Made by a program: the position numbers and the translations under genes. A stretch of 64,000 nt of DNA. Origin: Denitrificimonas caeni DSM 24390 (GTDB lineage Bacteria; Pseudomonadota; Gammaproteobacteria; Pseudomonadales; Pseudomonadaceae). Under the pieces are notes generated by a model that was not told where the DNA came from, did not search any database, and saw only the letters and a list, made by a program, of their open reading frames with translations. The DNA lies in assembly GCF_000421765.1 (NCBI RefSeq), contig NZ_ATXQ01000009.1, positions 35,932 to 99,931 of the forward strand. Reading direction: 5' to 3'. Positions within the stretch are counted from its first letter, which is position 1, and each line of letters opens with the position of its first letter. This document shows, in pieces, positions 17,439 through 27,504 of the stretch.

Positions 17439-18779
17439 ATGAAAAAATACTTAAGTTACATCGTACTCTTTTTCTCCAGTACTTTTATAGCGCCACTTAT
17501 GGCGCAAACCACTACAACCGAGTTCAGCTTGGACAACGGACTTAAGGTGATCGTTCGCGAAGATCACCGTGCGCCAGTGGTGGTCAGTCAGCTTTGGTAC
17601 AAAGTCGGCTCCAGCTACGAAAAGCCTGGCAGCACAGGTTTAGCCCACGCCCTCGAACACATGATGTTTAAGGGCAGCAGCAAGCTCGGCCCTGGCGAAT
17701 CTTCACGAATTCTACGTGAGTTGGGTGCTGAAGAGAATGCGTTCACCAGCGATGATTACACCGCGTATTATCAAGTGCTCGCGCGTGATCGTTTAGCCGT
17801 TGCCTTAGAAATGGAAGCCGACCGTTTGGCCAGCCTGACCTTGCCAGAAGATGAGTTCTTGCGAGAAATTGAGGTGATCAAAGAAGAGCGACGCATGCGC
17901 ACTGACGATCGCCCGAGTGGTTTGGCCTATGAGCGTTTCAAAGCACTGGCTTACCCTGCTAGCGGTTATCACATTCCGACCATTGGCTGGATGCATGACC
18001 TTGAGCGCATGACCATCGCTGATTTACGCGACTGGCATGAACGCTGGTATGCACCCAATAACGCAACGTTAGTGATTGTCGGCGATGTGCAGCCTGACGA
18101 AGTTAAAACACTGGTCACCCGTTACTTCGCGAAAATCCCGGCGCGCCCTATTCCTGCGGTCAAACAGCCACTGGAACTGGCTGAACCTGGCCAACGCAGC
18201 TTAACCTTATATTTAAAAACTCAATTACCCAGCTTAATGATGGGCTTTAACGTGCCCAGCCTTTCTAGCACTGACAAGCCCACTGACGTGCATGCCTTAC
18301 GCTTAATCGGCGCACTTTTAGATGGCGGCAGCAGTTCTCGCTTACCTGCACAGCTGGTACGCAAACAAGAGTTGGTTGCCGGCGCTTCCGCTTGGTACAA
18401 CGCCTTTGCCCGTGGCGACAGTTTATTTGTTTTATCTGCCACACCCAATGTGCAAAAAGGTAAAACTCTCGCGGATGTTGAGGCCGGTCTCTGGCAGCAA
18501 CTTAAGCAGCTACAAGACACTCCGCCTAGCACCGCCGAACTGGCTCGCGTACGTGCGCAAGTAGTCGCCGCTGAAGTTTATCAACAAGACTCAATCACCA
18601 GCCAAGCCACGCAGATTGGCACGTTAGAAACTGTTGGTCTGTCTTGGCGCTTACAAGACACTGACTTAGCCGCGCTCGAAGCGGTAACGCCTGCTGACAT
18701 TCAAGCAGCAGCCAAACAGTTCTTCACCCAGAGCCGAGCAACAACCCTGTATGTCCACCCTGAGGAGGCGCGCCCATGA
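17439..18779 (+). CDS. M16-family zinc metallopeptidase (active subunit)
   Basis: Pitrilysin-family protease, probably periplasmic: signal peptide with cleavage after LMA near residue 22. The inverted zinc motif HxxEH is intact (H70, E73, H74 in AHALEHMMFKG), and the third ligand lies in the EVIKEERRMR helix about 75 residues later. A second M16_C domain of about 180 residues follows (ATLVIVGDVQPDEV). The stop overlaps the ATG of the next gene, a catalytically dead M16 relative; such pairs usually work as an active/inactive heterodimer. Start ATG has AAAGG upstream. Natural substrates are unknown in Pseudomonas. Confidence 0.9.
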   Translation: MKKYLSYIVLFFSSTFIAPLMAQTTTTEFSLDNGLKVIVREDHRAPVVVSQLWYKVGSSYEKPGSTGLAHALEHMMFKGSSKLGPGESSRILRELGAEENAFTSDDYTAYYQVLARDRLAVALEMEADRLASLTLPEDEFLREIEVIKEERRMRTDDRPSGLAYERFKALAYPASGYHIPTIGWMHDLERMTIADLRDWHERWYAPNNATLVIVGDVQPDEVKTLVTRYFAKIPARPIPAVKQPLELAEPGQRSLTLYLKTQLPSLMMGFNVPSLSSTDKPTDVHALRLIGALLDGGSSSRLPAQLVRKQELVAGASAWYNAFARGDSLFVLSATPNVQKGKTLADVEAGLWQQLKQLQDTPPSTAELARVRAQVVAAEVYQQDSITSQATQIGTLETVGLSWRLQDTDLAALEAVTPADIQAAAKQFFTQSRATTLYVHPEEARP

Positions 18780-20242
18780 TGTCTTTACGTATTTTTAGCG
18801 CCAGCCTGATCAGTGCAGCATTACTGTTTAATGCAGGCTGCAGCACTTTTAGTCAGCAGCAAGCACTGCAAAGCAACTCAGTCGAGCAACGCATCAGCAG
18901 CTTAGCCGCGCTGTCCAAGCAAAGCCCAATCACCCGCACCCTCGACATTCAGGAATGGCGCACCTCAGCTGGCACTAAAGTGCTATTTATGGCCGCACCT
19001 GAATTGCCCATGTTTGATTTGCGTTTAACTTTTGCTGCCGGTAGCAGTAAAGACCAGCAGACCTACGGCTTAGCCAACCTCACCAGCGCCATGCTCAATG
19101 AAGGCACCGGCACCTTAGATGCGGGACAAATCGCCGCGCGCTTTGAAGACCTTGGCGCCGAGTTTTCTGCTGGCTCCTACCGCGACATGGCAGTGGTGAG
19201 TTTGCGCAGTCTCAGTGACGCTAAACTTAGCAGCCCTGCTCTAGAGTTATTTAGTCAGGTCGCCGCCCAACCAAGTTTCCCGGCGGCTTCATTGGCGCGA
19301 ATTAAAAACCAATTATTAGCAGGTTTTGAATACGACAAACAAAACCCCGGCAAGCTCGCTTCTTTAGCTCTGTTTGAGCAGCTGTACGGTGAGCATCCTT
19401 ACGCACATTCAAGCTCAGGTAACGCTGAATCTGTACCGGGCATTAGCCGTCAGCAACTGCAGGAATTTCATCGTAACTATTACACGGCAGGCAATGCACA
19501 AATTGCTTTGGTCGGTGATTTAAGCATTGCTCAAGCGAAAGCCATCAGTGAAAAAGTCTCCGCACGCTTACCGCAAGGAACCGCGGCGGCGGTGACTCCA
19601 GAACCGGTTAAAACACCGACATCCAACACCCACATTGAGTTTCCTTCAACCCAAACCCATATTTTGCTGGCACAACTCAGCGTCAAACGTGGCGACCCTG
19701 ATTATCCAGCATTGTTTTTAGGTAACCAAATTCTTGGCGGCGGTGGTTTTGGCACGCGCCTGATGGAGGAAGTGCGAGAAAAACGCGGCCTGACCTATGG
19801 CATTTATTCCAGCTTAAGCCCAATGCAGGCCACCGGTCCTTTTATGATTAACGTACAAACCCGTGCCCAGCTCAGCGAGGCAACACTGCAATTGGTGCAA
19901 GATTTACTGCGCGATTACCTTGAAAACGGCCCTACTGCCGCCGAACTCGCCGATGCTAAACGCGAAAGCCTCGGTAGCTTTCCGCTCAGTGCCGCCAGTA
20001 ACTCGGCGATTGTTGGGCAATTGGCGGCCATCGGCTTCTACGATATGCCACTGAGCTGGATGAGTGATTTTATGCAAGATGTGCAAGCGCTGACTGTTGA
20101 GCAGGTGCATGCAGCCTTTCAGCGTCATTTGAATCCTGAGCAGTTAGTAATTGTGACGGCTGGCCCTACGGTTGAGCAATTACCTTTGCCTGAGCCGGTT
20201 GATCGCTCAGCAGCCAGCGCACCTGCAGGACGCCAACACTAA
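18776..20242 (+). CDS. M16-family protein lacking the zinc motif, predicted lipoprotein
   Basis: A 488-residue partner of the upstream peptidase. The N-terminus is a lipoprotein signal (ISAALLFNAGC; acylated Cys near 22), so it is expected to be membrane-anchored in the periplasm. The site equivalent to HxxEH reads NLTSAMLNEG, without the histidines, so it should not cleave by itself; this is the usual state of the second M16 subunit. GGGGFGTRLMEEVREKRGLTYG is the conserved R/Y motif of the C-terminal domain that helps bind substrate, so it may complete the active site of its partner. Overlaps the upstream gene by 4 bases and the rsmD start by 1. Confidence 0.88.
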   Translation: MMSLRIFSASLISAALLFNAGCSTFSQQQALQSNSVEQRISSLAALSKQSPITRTLDIQEWRTSAGTKVLFMAAPELPMFDLRLTFAAGSSKDQQTYGLANLTSAMLNEGTGTLDAGQIAARFEDLGAEFSAGSYRDMAVVSLRSLSDAKLSSPALELFSQVAAQPSFPAASLARIKNQLLAGFEYDKQNPGKLASLALFEQLYGEHPYAHSSSGNAESVPGISRQQLQEFHRNYYTAGNAQIALVGDLSIAQAKAISEKVSARLPQGTAAAVTPEPVKTPTSNTHIEFPSTQTHILLAQLSVKRGDPDYPALFLGNQILGGGGFGTRLMEEVREKRGLTYGIYSSLSPMQATGPFMINVQTRAQLSEATLQLVQDLLRDYLENGPTAAELADAKRESLGSFPLSAASNSAIVGQLAAIGFYDMPLSWMSDFMQDVQALTVEQVHAAFQRHLNPEQLVIVTAGPTVEQLPLPEPVDRSAASAPAGRQH

Positions 20243-20826
20243 TGGCTAAGAAACCTACACAAAGCGCACGCGCCAGCTCCATACGGATCATTGGTGGAGA
20301 ATGGCGCTCACGCAAACTGACAGTACCTGATGCACCAGGTTTACGACCAACACCTGATCGCGTGCGTGAAACGCTATTTAACTGGCTCGCACCGACAATC
20401 CAAGGGGCGCGCGTACTCGATGCTTTTACCGGCAGTGGCGCGCTGTTTCTTGAGGCATTGTCGCGCGGTGCCAGCACTGGCGTGGCAATCGATGCAAGCA
20501 CTAACGCCGTCAACAATCTGCGCCGTAATCTAGCGGTATTGCAATGCGATGATGCTGAAGTGTTACGCGTGGATAGCTTGCAATATTTGAGCAACAAGAC
20601 CGAGCAAGGCTTTGATATTGTTTTACTTGATCCGCCGTTTCACCAAGACTTACTGTTAAGCGCCTGCCAGCTGTTAGAAGACAACAACTGGCTCAATAAA
20701 GATGCTTGGATTTACACCGAAAGCGAGCAAGCACCGTCCAGTCTAGGTGTGCCTAGCAGCTGGCGTTTGCACCGTGAAAAGCACACAGGACAAGTGCATT
20801 ACGCGCTCTGGCAAAAAGTCTCTTGA
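20242..20826 (+). CDS. rsmD: 16S rRNA (guanine(966)-N2)-methyltransferase RsmD
   Basis: Methylates G966 in helix 31 of 16S rRNA. It begins with IRIIGGEWRSRKL and GLRPTPDRVRETLFNWL, both characteristic of RsmD; SAM motif VLDAFTGSGALFLEALSRGA near residue 55; catalytic LLDPPF (the N-methyltransferase DPPY/F motif) near 130. The 194-residue length is typical. Last gene of the M16-M16-rsmD operon, its start overlapping the preceding stop. Confidence 0.95.
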   Translation: MAKKPTQSARASSIRIIGGEWRSRKLTVPDAPGLRPTPDRVRETLFNWLAPTIQGARVLDAFTGSGALFLEALSRGASTGVAIDASTNAVNNLRRNLAVLQCDDAEVLRVDSLQYLSNKTEQGFDIVLLDPPFHQDLLLSACQLLEDNNWLNKDAWIYTESEQAPSSLGVPSSWRLHREKHTGQVHYALWQKVS

Positions 20827-20897
20827 ACCTTGCTTGCTGACTTAATCAAGCAAATCCAGTAACTTAGTCTTTTTTAATAGTGCCATCGGGGTGATGC

Positions 20898-21791
20898 GTG
20901 GAAGCTTTGAAAGGCAAGCTGGCAGTGGGTGCCTTAAAACTAATTGCGGCATTACCGTGGCGTGGTGTGCAAAATTTTGGCCGTGTATTCGGCTGGCTGA
21001 TGTGGAAAATTCCTAACCGCTCACGCGAGGTCGCACGGATTAACCTTAGCCACTGTTTTCCAGAGTTAAACGCTGAAGAGATTGACCAGTTGACCGGACG
21101 CAGTCTTAAAGGCATCGGCAAATCCTTCACTGAGAGCGCCTGTGCATGGATCTGGCCACCGGCTAAAACCCTAGAATATGTCCGCGAAGTCGAAGGCTTA
21201 GAAGTGCTGCAAGAAGCATTGGCCAGCGGCAAAGGTGTCGTGGGCATCACCAGCCACCTTGGCAATTGGGAAGTACTCAACCACTTTTATTGCGCGCAAT
21301 GTAAGCCAATTATTTTTTACCGTCCGCCGAAATTAAAAGCACTCGATGAACTGCTGAAAACTCAGCGTGTGCAACAAGGTAACCGCGTCGCACCCTCAAC
21401 CCGTGAAGGCATCATTAGCGTGATTAAAGAAGTGCGCAATGGTGGCTCGGTGGGTATTCCTGCAGATCCAGAACCGAGCCTTAGCTCTGGCGAGTTCGTC
21501 CCTTTTCTTGGTACTACAGCATTAACCAGCAAGTTTGTCGCTGGCATGCTCGGCGGCAAACAAGATAAAGTCAGCGCAGTCTTTTTACATGCCATTCGCC
21601 TAGAAGACGGCAGCGGTTTTAAAGTCGTTCTGGAAGCGGCGCCCGATGATATGTACAGCACTGATACTTACACAGCAGTCAGCGCCATGAGTCGCGTACT
21701 GGCCAGTTATGTGCAGCGCTGGCCTGATCAGTACATGTGGACCATGAAGCGCTTTAAAAAGCGCCCTGAAGGCGAGAAACGCTGGTACTAA
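20898..21791 (+). CDS. Lysophospholipid/lipid A acyltransferase, LpxL/HtrB family
   Basis: Inner-membrane enzyme that adds a secondary acyl chain to lipid A or a related glycolipid. The catalytic motif appears as HLGNWE (HxxxxE) near residue 115 in VVGITSHLGNWEVL. FYRPPKLKALDELLKTQR, GIPADPEPS and the terminal MWTMKRFKKRPEGE complete the family pattern. The 297-residue length is right. The start is a GTG preceded by GGGG. Whether it is the LpxL or LpxM functional type cannot be decided here, so no symbol is given. Confidence 0.86.
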   Translation: MEALKGKLAVGALKLIAALPWRGVQNFGRVFGWLMWKIPNRSREVARINLSHCFPELNAEEIDQLTGRSLKGIGKSFTESACAWIWPPAKTLEYVREVEGLEVLQEALASGKGVVGITSHLGNWEVLNHFYCAQCKPIIFYRPPKLKALDELLKTQRVQQGNRVAPSTREGIISVIKEVRNGGSVGIPADPEPSLSSGEFVPFLGTTALTSKFVAGMLGGKQDKVSAVFLHAIRLEDGSGFKVVLEAAPDDMYSTDTYTAVSAMSRVLASYVQRWPDQYMWTMKRFKKRPEGEKRWY

Positions 21792-21876
21792 CTTTACTAT
21801 CAATAACAGTATTGATCTTGCGAGGCAAAGCAGCTTACAGTTGAGCCCTACAGTATTTTTAAATGAGTATCTGTCT

Positions 21877-22143
21877 ATGTCATCACATTTGCGCCAAAGC
21901 ATTCGCACCAGCATGAATTGCCAGATCAAGATCTGCCACCCATCATTTGGAGAAATTTTCGCAACCACCGAAGACTTATCCGATGAAGGGGTATTTATTA
22001 AACACGCTGATATGATCAAGCTTAAAAAAGGTGACATTGTTACTGGACAGGTGCAAGGCTTGCCGATTGAAGCCCCCATCTTAAAAATGGAAATTATGCG
22101 CATCACCAGTTCAGGTGCAGGGCTGAAGTTTTGCCGAGATTAA
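21877..22143 (+). CDS. Single-domain PilZ protein
   Basis: An 88-residue c-di-GMP-binding module. The two signature elements are present: RxxxR (RQSIR, residues 6-10) and the DxSxxG element (DLSDEG) near residue 35. The rest follows the PilZ barrel (GDIVTGQVQGLP, AGLKFCRD). The start is placed at ATG 21877 because the upstream TTG at 21841 lacks a ribosome-binding site. With three diguanylate cyclases in the same window it could be an effector, but its partner is unknown. The short C-terminus differs from PilZ of type IV pili. Confidence 0.8.
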   Translation: MSSHLRQSIRTSMNCQIKICHPSFGEIFATTEDLSDEGVFIKHADMIKLKKGDIVTGQVQGLPIEAPILKMEIMRITSSGAGLKFCRD

Positions 22144-22205
22144 GACTAACGCTCAGACATTAAGCCATATTCACGTCAACCTGAGCTGAATAGGCTTAAC
22201 GCTAT

Positions 22206-23315
22206 CTATGCCGTTAAGCTGCGACGGAAACGCGCCAAGGCCACTAAGAAGAACACTGTACCTATCGCTGCCAACGCCAGCATTTCCGGCCAAACCAAGC
22301 CAACCCCTGCTCCTCTAAACAAAATCGCCGTCGACAAGCTGACAAAGTGCGTGGTCGGAGAAAACTGCATCACCATCTGTAACCACTCTGGCATGCTATC
22401 GAGTGGTGTACTACCGCCAGATAGCAGCAGCATTGGCATCACTACCGGAATCGCTAACAGACCAAACTGTGGAATCGAGCGCGCCATCGTGGTTAAGAAC
22501 ACCGCCAGTGCAGTACTGGCAAATAAATACAGTCCAGTAACAAACAGATACAACAGCATTGAGCCAGCCAACGGCACACCTAGAGCTTTTTTGACAATCA
22601 ACTCAAGCGACAGCCAGGTACAAAACACCACCACCAAAACGCTAGTCCAGACTTTCGCCAGCATGATTTCAAAAGCCGTTAACGGCAGCACTAGCAAGTG
22701 CTCCAAGGTACCGTGCTCACGCTCACGTAACAGCGCCGTACCAGTCAATAAAATAGCGAGAATAGTGACGTTATTGATGATCTGAATAATTGCTAAAAAC
22801 CAGCCGCTTTGCATATTGCTATTGAACAAGGCTCGGGTTGTCAGCTTAATCGGCGGCTCGCTGGCTGCGCCACTTAATTGCTGCAGCTCGCGCTGAAAAA
22901 TACGCCCCATATAGCCAGCACCCATAAAGGCTTGGCTCATCGCCGTGGCATCCACATTGACTTGCAGTTCAGGCTGCTTACCAGCCATTAGGTCTGCTTG
23001 AAAATCCACCGGCACATTAATTACGAAGGTGTAGCGCCCACTGTCGAGCACTTCATCAATTTGCGCATAAGGTATAAGCACTGGCGTTTGAAACTGTGGC
23101 GGCCGTAATACTTCAGCGAGCTGGCGTGACAGACGACTGTTATCTTCGTCGACAATCGCCACGCTGGCATTGTGTACGCCAATCGAGGAGCCAGAAGCCG
23201 GCATATAAATCGCCGCACTAAAGGCATACAGCATAAATAGCAGCAACACTGAGTCATAACGCAGACTGATCAGCTCTTTGATGCCTAAGCGGAAGATGTG
23301 AGATAACTTATGCAC
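22206..23315 (-). CDS. ABC-2 type permease (YhhJ-like)
   Basis: A 369-residue integral membrane subunit of an exporter. TM1 is near residues 20-38, then a large periplasmic domain (about 40-170), then five or six C-terminal membrane segments with the ABC-2 signature region LREREHGTLEHLLVLPLTAFEIMLAK near 200. It forms the second permease half for the fused ATPase-permease encoded 3 bases upstream on the same strand. The set of HlyD protein, double ATPase-permease and permease corresponds to yhiI-rbbA(yhiH)-yhhJ of E. coli. Substrate is unknown; no outer-membrane channel gene is adjacent. Confidence 0.9.
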   Translation of the reverse strand: MHKLSHIFRLGIKELISLRYDSVLLLFMLYAFSAAIYMPASGSSIGVHNASVAIVDEDNSRLSRQLAEVLRPPQFQTPVLIPYAQIDEVLDSGRYTFVINVPVDFQADLMAGKQPELQVNVDATAMSQAFMGAGYMGRIFQRELQQLSGAASEPPIKLTTRALFNSNMQSGWFLAIIQIINNVTILAILLTGTALLREREHGTLEHLLVLPLTAFEIMLAKVWTSVLVVVFCTWLSLELIVKKALGVPLAGSMLLYLFVTGLYLFASTALAVFLTTMARSIPQFGLLAIPVVMPMLLLSGGSTPLDSMPEWLQMVMQFSPTTHFVSLSTAILFRGAGVGLVWPEMLALAAIGTVFFLVALARFRRSLTA

Positions 23316-23318
23316 GAC

Positions 23319-26039
23319 TTAGGCCTCCTGCTTTTTCAAAAGAACCAGACTCAAGCCGGTAAAGCCTAAGAAAAACCCGAACAAGGCTAAACACTGTGGC
23401 CACAGATCGCGTAAATTCAAAGCCTTAGTGAAGGTACCCACTGCAATATCCAAGAAATAGCCCGCAGGGAATAACACCCCCATCAGCGCCGCACCACCAT
23501 CCAGCGAAGAGCGTGGCGTGATCAGCCCAGAAAACTGAATGGTCGGTAAAGTGGTCAAAATCATCGTGCCTAAAATCGCTGCAATTTGAGTTTTAGTCAC
23601 AGTGGATACCAATAAACCAAAGCTGGTCGTCGCTAACACATAGAGCACGCCACCCACAGCTAAAGCAAAACCACTGCCTTTCAGTGGCACATCAAACAGC
23701 CAACGGTTAATTGCCACCAGCAAGGTAAGATTAAGCAGGCTAACCAACAAGTAAGGTATTTGTTTACCCAATAAAAACTCTAAGCGGGTCAAAGGCGTGG
23801 CATAAAAGTTGGTGATAGAGCCAAGCTCTTTTTCACGCACCACGCCCAAAGCGGTCAACATCGATGGAATAAACACTAAAATCAGCGCCATCACACCAGG
23901 GCCAATGGCATTCACACTGATCACATCTTGGTTGTAGCGAAAACGTGTTTCTAAACGCGCGGGCTGCGCTAAAGACGAAACTGCAGCACTGCCTTCATCA
24001 CGCAATCGCTGCAAGCTTTCTTGGTGCACAGCTTCGACATAGCCACGGCTAGTTTCCGCGCGAAACGGCATGCCACCGTCCAGCCAAATACCCACTTCAG
24101 GTTGTCGTCCCGCATACAAGTCGCGGCCAAATCCTGCGGGGATTTCAATCGCCAATTTAATGTCAGCACGCTGTAAGCGCGCATGTAAGTCCTGCATATT
24201 CTCTAAAGGTTCACGTTCGGCAAAATAGCGTGATCCACGAAACGCCTCTAAATAAGCTCGACTCTGCGGACTTTGGTCCTGATCAAGGGTGGCAAAGGCT
24301 AAGTCTTCAACATCTAAAGAAATACCAAAGCCAAAAATAATCATCATGAAGACTGCGCCAAGCAAGGCAAAGGCTAGACGCACACGGTCACGCAGCAACT
24401 CTTTACTTTCGCGCACAGCCAAAGCTTGAGTGCGCTTCAAACTAAAGCCTCGTCGCGGAATACTGGTTAGCGCTTCGGTGGCAGTGCTTTGTGGCTCATG
24501 CTGCTCAGCGCTGAATCCTTGCGCCTCTTGCAAACAGGCCACAAAGGCATCTTCAAGGGTCTCGCCAGCATACTGCTGTTGTAACTCGGCAGGCGTGCCC
24601 ACCGCCAATACTTTGGCCGCATGCATCAAAGAAATACGGTCACAACGTTCGGCTTCATTCATAAAGTGGGTGGATAAGAAAATCGTCACCCCTTGTTCGC
24701 GCGATAACTCAAATAACAGTCGCCAAAAATCATCACGCGCAGCCGGGTCAACGCCTGAAGTGGGCTCATCAAGGATTAACACTTCCGGCTCATGAATCAC
24801 TGCCACGGCTAAAGATAGACGCTGGCGCAAACCTAATGGCAAGGCACCCGCTTGCTCGTTGGTGTAGCTGCCTAATTCAAAGCGTTTAATCAAGGCTTGC
24901 GCGCGCTCAGCACCCACTGCTTTAGGGATATCAAATAAGTGTGCATGCAGTTCAAGGTTTTGCAGTACTGTCAGCTCGCCATACAGGGAGAAACTTTGCG
25001 ACATAAAGCCAACACGTTTGCGCGTGGCTAAATCATTGGCATCCACAGGTTTACCGAGCAGCCAAGCCTCACCTTCTGTGGCTGGCAGCAATCCGGTCAA
25101 CACCTTCATAGTGGTGGTTTTGCCACAACCATTGGAGCCTAAAAAACCAAAAATCTCGCCACGCTTAATCTCAAAGCTAACGTTATTGACCGCAGTAAAA
25201 TCGCCAAAACGTAAGGTTAGATCAGTGGCTTTAATCACGATCTCATGCTTATCTGGGGCAAACGGGGTGATCTGTAGCGGCTCAACCTTAACTGCACCAG
25301 CCCCTTGGTAGTGGGTAAAAGCATTATCAAGCTTACCGCTAGGGGTTACGGCTGCTAACTCTTGAGTTAAACCTGAGGCAATCAAGCGACCGCGATCCAT
25401 CATCAAGCATTGTTCAAACTGCTCAGCTTCTTCCATATAAGCAGTAGCAACCAACAAGGTTAAATGTGGGCGATCAGCGCGCACCGTCTCAATCAAGTCC
25501 CAAAAGTGTCGACGCGCTAAGGGGTCAACACCAGTGGTTGGCTCATCAAGAATCAATAAATCGGGGTCATGAATCAGCGCGCAACACAAACCCAGTTTTT
25601 GCTTCATGCCGCCCGACAGCTTACCGGCGGGGCGATCGGCAAAATCAGCCAAATCGGTTGCCGCTAAAAGACTGGCCATGCGCACTTCATGCTCAGCTCG
25701 ACGCAAGCCAAACAAGGTGGCAAAAAAACGGATATTTTCTTTGATCGACAAATCAGGATAAAGGTTATGCCCTAAACCTTGCGGCATAAAAGCAATCCGC
25801 TGGTACAAGGTTGAGCGATGACGACGCTGATCAATCGGGCCATCTAAGACCTGCAACTCACCTTGCTGGAGGATTTTCACTCCAGATATCAAGCCAAGTA
25901 AGCTCGATTTGCCGGCACCATCAGGTCCAATCAAGCCGCAGCGACTGCCCACTGGCAAACTAAAGCTGACATCTTCCAGCGCCTGCTGCTTGCCATAGCG
26001 GTGCGAAATATTGACCGCATTGATTGCTTCTGTGCTCAT
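23319..26039 (-). CDS. Fused double ABC ATPase / ABC-2 permease (RbbA-like)
   Basis: A 906-residue fusion. ATPase domain 1 (about 1-235) has Walker A GPDGAGKSS, signature LSGGMKQKLGL and Walker B LLILDEPTTGVD. ATPase domain 2 (about 268-500) has Walker A GSNGCGKTT, a degenerate signature LPLGLRQRLSLA and Walker B VLILDEPTSGVD. The C-terminal part (about 530-906) is an ABC-2 permease with LGVVREKELGSITNFYATPLTRLEFLLGKQ. The E. coli relative RbbA has been reported to associate with ribosomes, but the operon context (HlyD and a second permease) argues for export. The degenerate second signature means the two ATP sites are probably not equivalent. Confidence 0.9.
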   Translation of the reverse strand: MSTEAINAVNISHRYGKQQALEDVSFSLPVGSRCGLIGPDGAGKSSLLGLISGVKILQQGELQVLDGPIDQRRHRSTLYQRIAFMPQGLGHNLYPDLSIKENIRFFATLFGLRRAEHEVRMASLLAATDLADFADRPAGKLSGGMKQKLGLCCALIHDPDLLILDEPTTGVDPLARRHFWDLIETVRADRPHLTLLVATAYMEEAEQFEQCLMMDRGRLIASGLTQELAAVTPSGKLDNAFTHYQGAGAVKVEPLQITPFAPDKHEIVIKATDLTLRFGDFTAVNNVSFEIKRGEIFGFLGSNGCGKTTTMKVLTGLLPATEGEAWLLGKPVDANDLATRKRVGFMSQSFSLYGELTVLQNLELHAHLFDIPKAVGAERAQALIKRFELGSYTNEQAGALPLGLRQRLSLAVAVIHEPEVLILDEPTSGVDPAARDDFWRLLFELSREQGVTIFLSTHFMNEAERCDRISLMHAAKVLAVGTPAELQQQYAGETLEDAFVACLQEAQGFSAEQHEPQSTATEALTSIPRRGFSLKRTQALAVRESKELLRDRVRLAFALLGAVFMMIIFGFGISLDVEDLAFATLDQDQSPQSRAYLEAFRGSRYFAEREPLENMQDLHARLQRADIKLAIEIPAGFGRDLYAGRQPEVGIWLDGGMPFRAETSRGYVEAVHQESLQRLRDEGSAAVSSLAQPARLETRFRYNQDVISVNAIGPGVMALILVFIPSMLTALGVVREKELGSITNFYATPLTRLEFLLGKQIPYLLVSLLNLTLLVAINRWLFDVPLKGSGFALAVGGVLYVLATTSFGLLVSTVTKTQIAAILGTMILTTLPTIQFSGLITPRSSLDGGAALMGVLFPAGYFLDIAVGTFTKALNLRDLWPQCLALFGFFLGFTGLSLVLLKKQEA

Positions 26040-26153
26040 CTTTTACCTAACGCCCCAATCCGTTTTCGTCGACGACAGTGCTCTATTAACGCTGGGCACT
26101 GTCGCTTAAATGCATGACTCGCCGGCCAACACGCTCAGCACAGCGAAGCAGAC

Positions 26154-27122
26154 TTACTGTATCGACTCAGGCCAACTGACATCAGCAGCATGGCGCACGT
26201 AGGCAGAGCCCGGCATGCCTGGCTTAGCCTGCGGCACAGCAGCAGGATCGGTGAGGCGCAGCTTCACCCGAAACACTAATTTCTGGCGCTCATCGCGGGT
26301 TTCTACTTCTTTGGGTGTGAACTGTGCTTTGGCGGCAACAAAAGCCACTTGGGCAGGCAATGGCTGCTCACGTAATGCGTCTAAAACAATCCGCGCTTCA
26401 TCACCAGCAGCTAAACGCCCGGCTAAAGCAGACGGTAAATAGACATTCATGTATTGGTCAGACGGATCGATCAATAAAAACACCCGACCACCGGCACCGA
26501 GTACTTCACCCGGCTCAGCCAAACGCAATTGCACAATACCGTCCATTGGCGCACGCAAACTGCTGTCATCAATCTCACTGGTCAGTTGCGCGACCATCGC
26601 TTCAGCTGCAGTAATCGACGCTTGCGCCGCCTGCACCTGTGCTTTCGATGCCTCTAAGGCTGCCGAAGAGGTATCAAAACGCGCTTGCTGCTGATCAATT
26701 TGCTGGCCGCTGGCATGGCCACGTTCAAATAACTCACGAAAACGTTTGAGATCTTGCTGAGCTAAACGGCGCTCACTCTCGCGCAAATGCACTGTTGCCT
26801 GAGCTGCAGCGACATTTTCACGGGCACGCAACACTTCTGACTGCGCTTGATTACGCTGCGCTTCTAACGTACGTGTATCCACACGTGCGAGTAACTGTCC
26901 TGCACTCACACGGTCGCCTTCGGCCACCAGCACTTCCGCTAAACGACCCGGATGCTTAGTCGCTACCTGCACTTCTGTTGCTTCTAAACGACCGTTCGCT
27001 TCGTAAATCCCCTCAGGCAGACGATCTTGTAACGACTTCCAATAGCCAAAACCACCCGCCGCCACTAAAGCCAGCAACAAGGGTGCAATAAATAAACGAG
27101 AAGGACTTTTATGCGTAGACAT
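26154..27122 (-). CDS. HlyD-family membrane-fusion protein (YhiI-like)
   Basis: Periplasmic adaptor anchored by one N-terminal membrane segment (FIAPLLLALVAAGGFGYW). Order: barrel-sandwich half VATKHPGRLAEVLVAEGDRVSAGQLLARVDTRTL, alpha-helical coiled-coil hairpin of about 100 residues, second half-lipoyl DSSLRAPMDGIVQLRLAEPGEVLGAGG, and beta-barrel. The reading frame opens 51 bases further upstream, but the ATG at 27122 has TAGGAG 7 nt before it and gives a proper membrane anchor start (MSTHKSPSR); 322 residues. First gene of the exporter operon. Confidence 0.88.
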   Translation of the reverse strand: MSTHKSPSRLFIAPLLLALVAAGGFGYWKSLQDRLPEGIYEANGRLEATEVQVATKHPGRLAEVLVAEGDRVSAGQLLARVDTRTLEAQRNQAQSEVLRARENVAAAQATVHLRESERRLAQQDLKRFRELFERGHASGQQIDQQQARFDTSSAALEASKAQVQAAQASITAAEAMVAQLTSEIDDSSLRAPMDGIVQLRLAEPGEVLGAGGRVFLLIDPSDQYMNVYLPSALAGRLAAGDEARIVLDALREQPLPAQVAFVAAKAQFTPKEVETRDERQKLVFRVKLRLTDPAAVPQAKPGMPGSAYVRHAADVSWPESIQ

Positions 27123-27504
27123 GCTTGCTCCTAGCAAGTGGAAATAATACAACTCGCGGTATCTGCGCTGCATTACTTATAAAATGAATCAAAACTGCAA
27201 TCTGCAGTTGGTTACCCAACCACTATCCCAGTTTCTGCAATACCCATTAAGCATAAGACTATTGTACCCTCTGCACTGCAGGCGTCCAGACACTACCGTC
27301 TTAATCAGCTGTAGAAATATTGATCTAGACAGTCTTAATACAGTTTTAGAGAAAATATAAAATAAAATTGAACTTTAGTTAAAAGTAATAATCTGTGCTT
27401 GTTGAGCTGGAGCTATACTTAACTAATTCACATCAATAAAACTGTGCCAAAACACTCGCAACACAGCGAGTCTTGCCAAACAGTTTGCCGAAAGGACGGC
27501 AGCG
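27123..27504. other. Divergent regulatory interval between the exporter and a small membrane protein
   Basis: AT-rich and without a credible gene. It contains a short palindrome AACTGC-aat-CTGCAGTT-like near 27192-27210, close to the exporter start, which could be a regulator site, and a TATACT at 27414-27419 that could serve as the -10 of the 55-codon gene (no good -35 at 16-18 bp). No further structure recognised. Confidence 0.4.

Noticed and set aside
20166-20597. 143-codon minus-strand frame across the M16/rsmD junction
   Set aside because: Shadow of two well-supported genes on the plus strand; no family resemblance.
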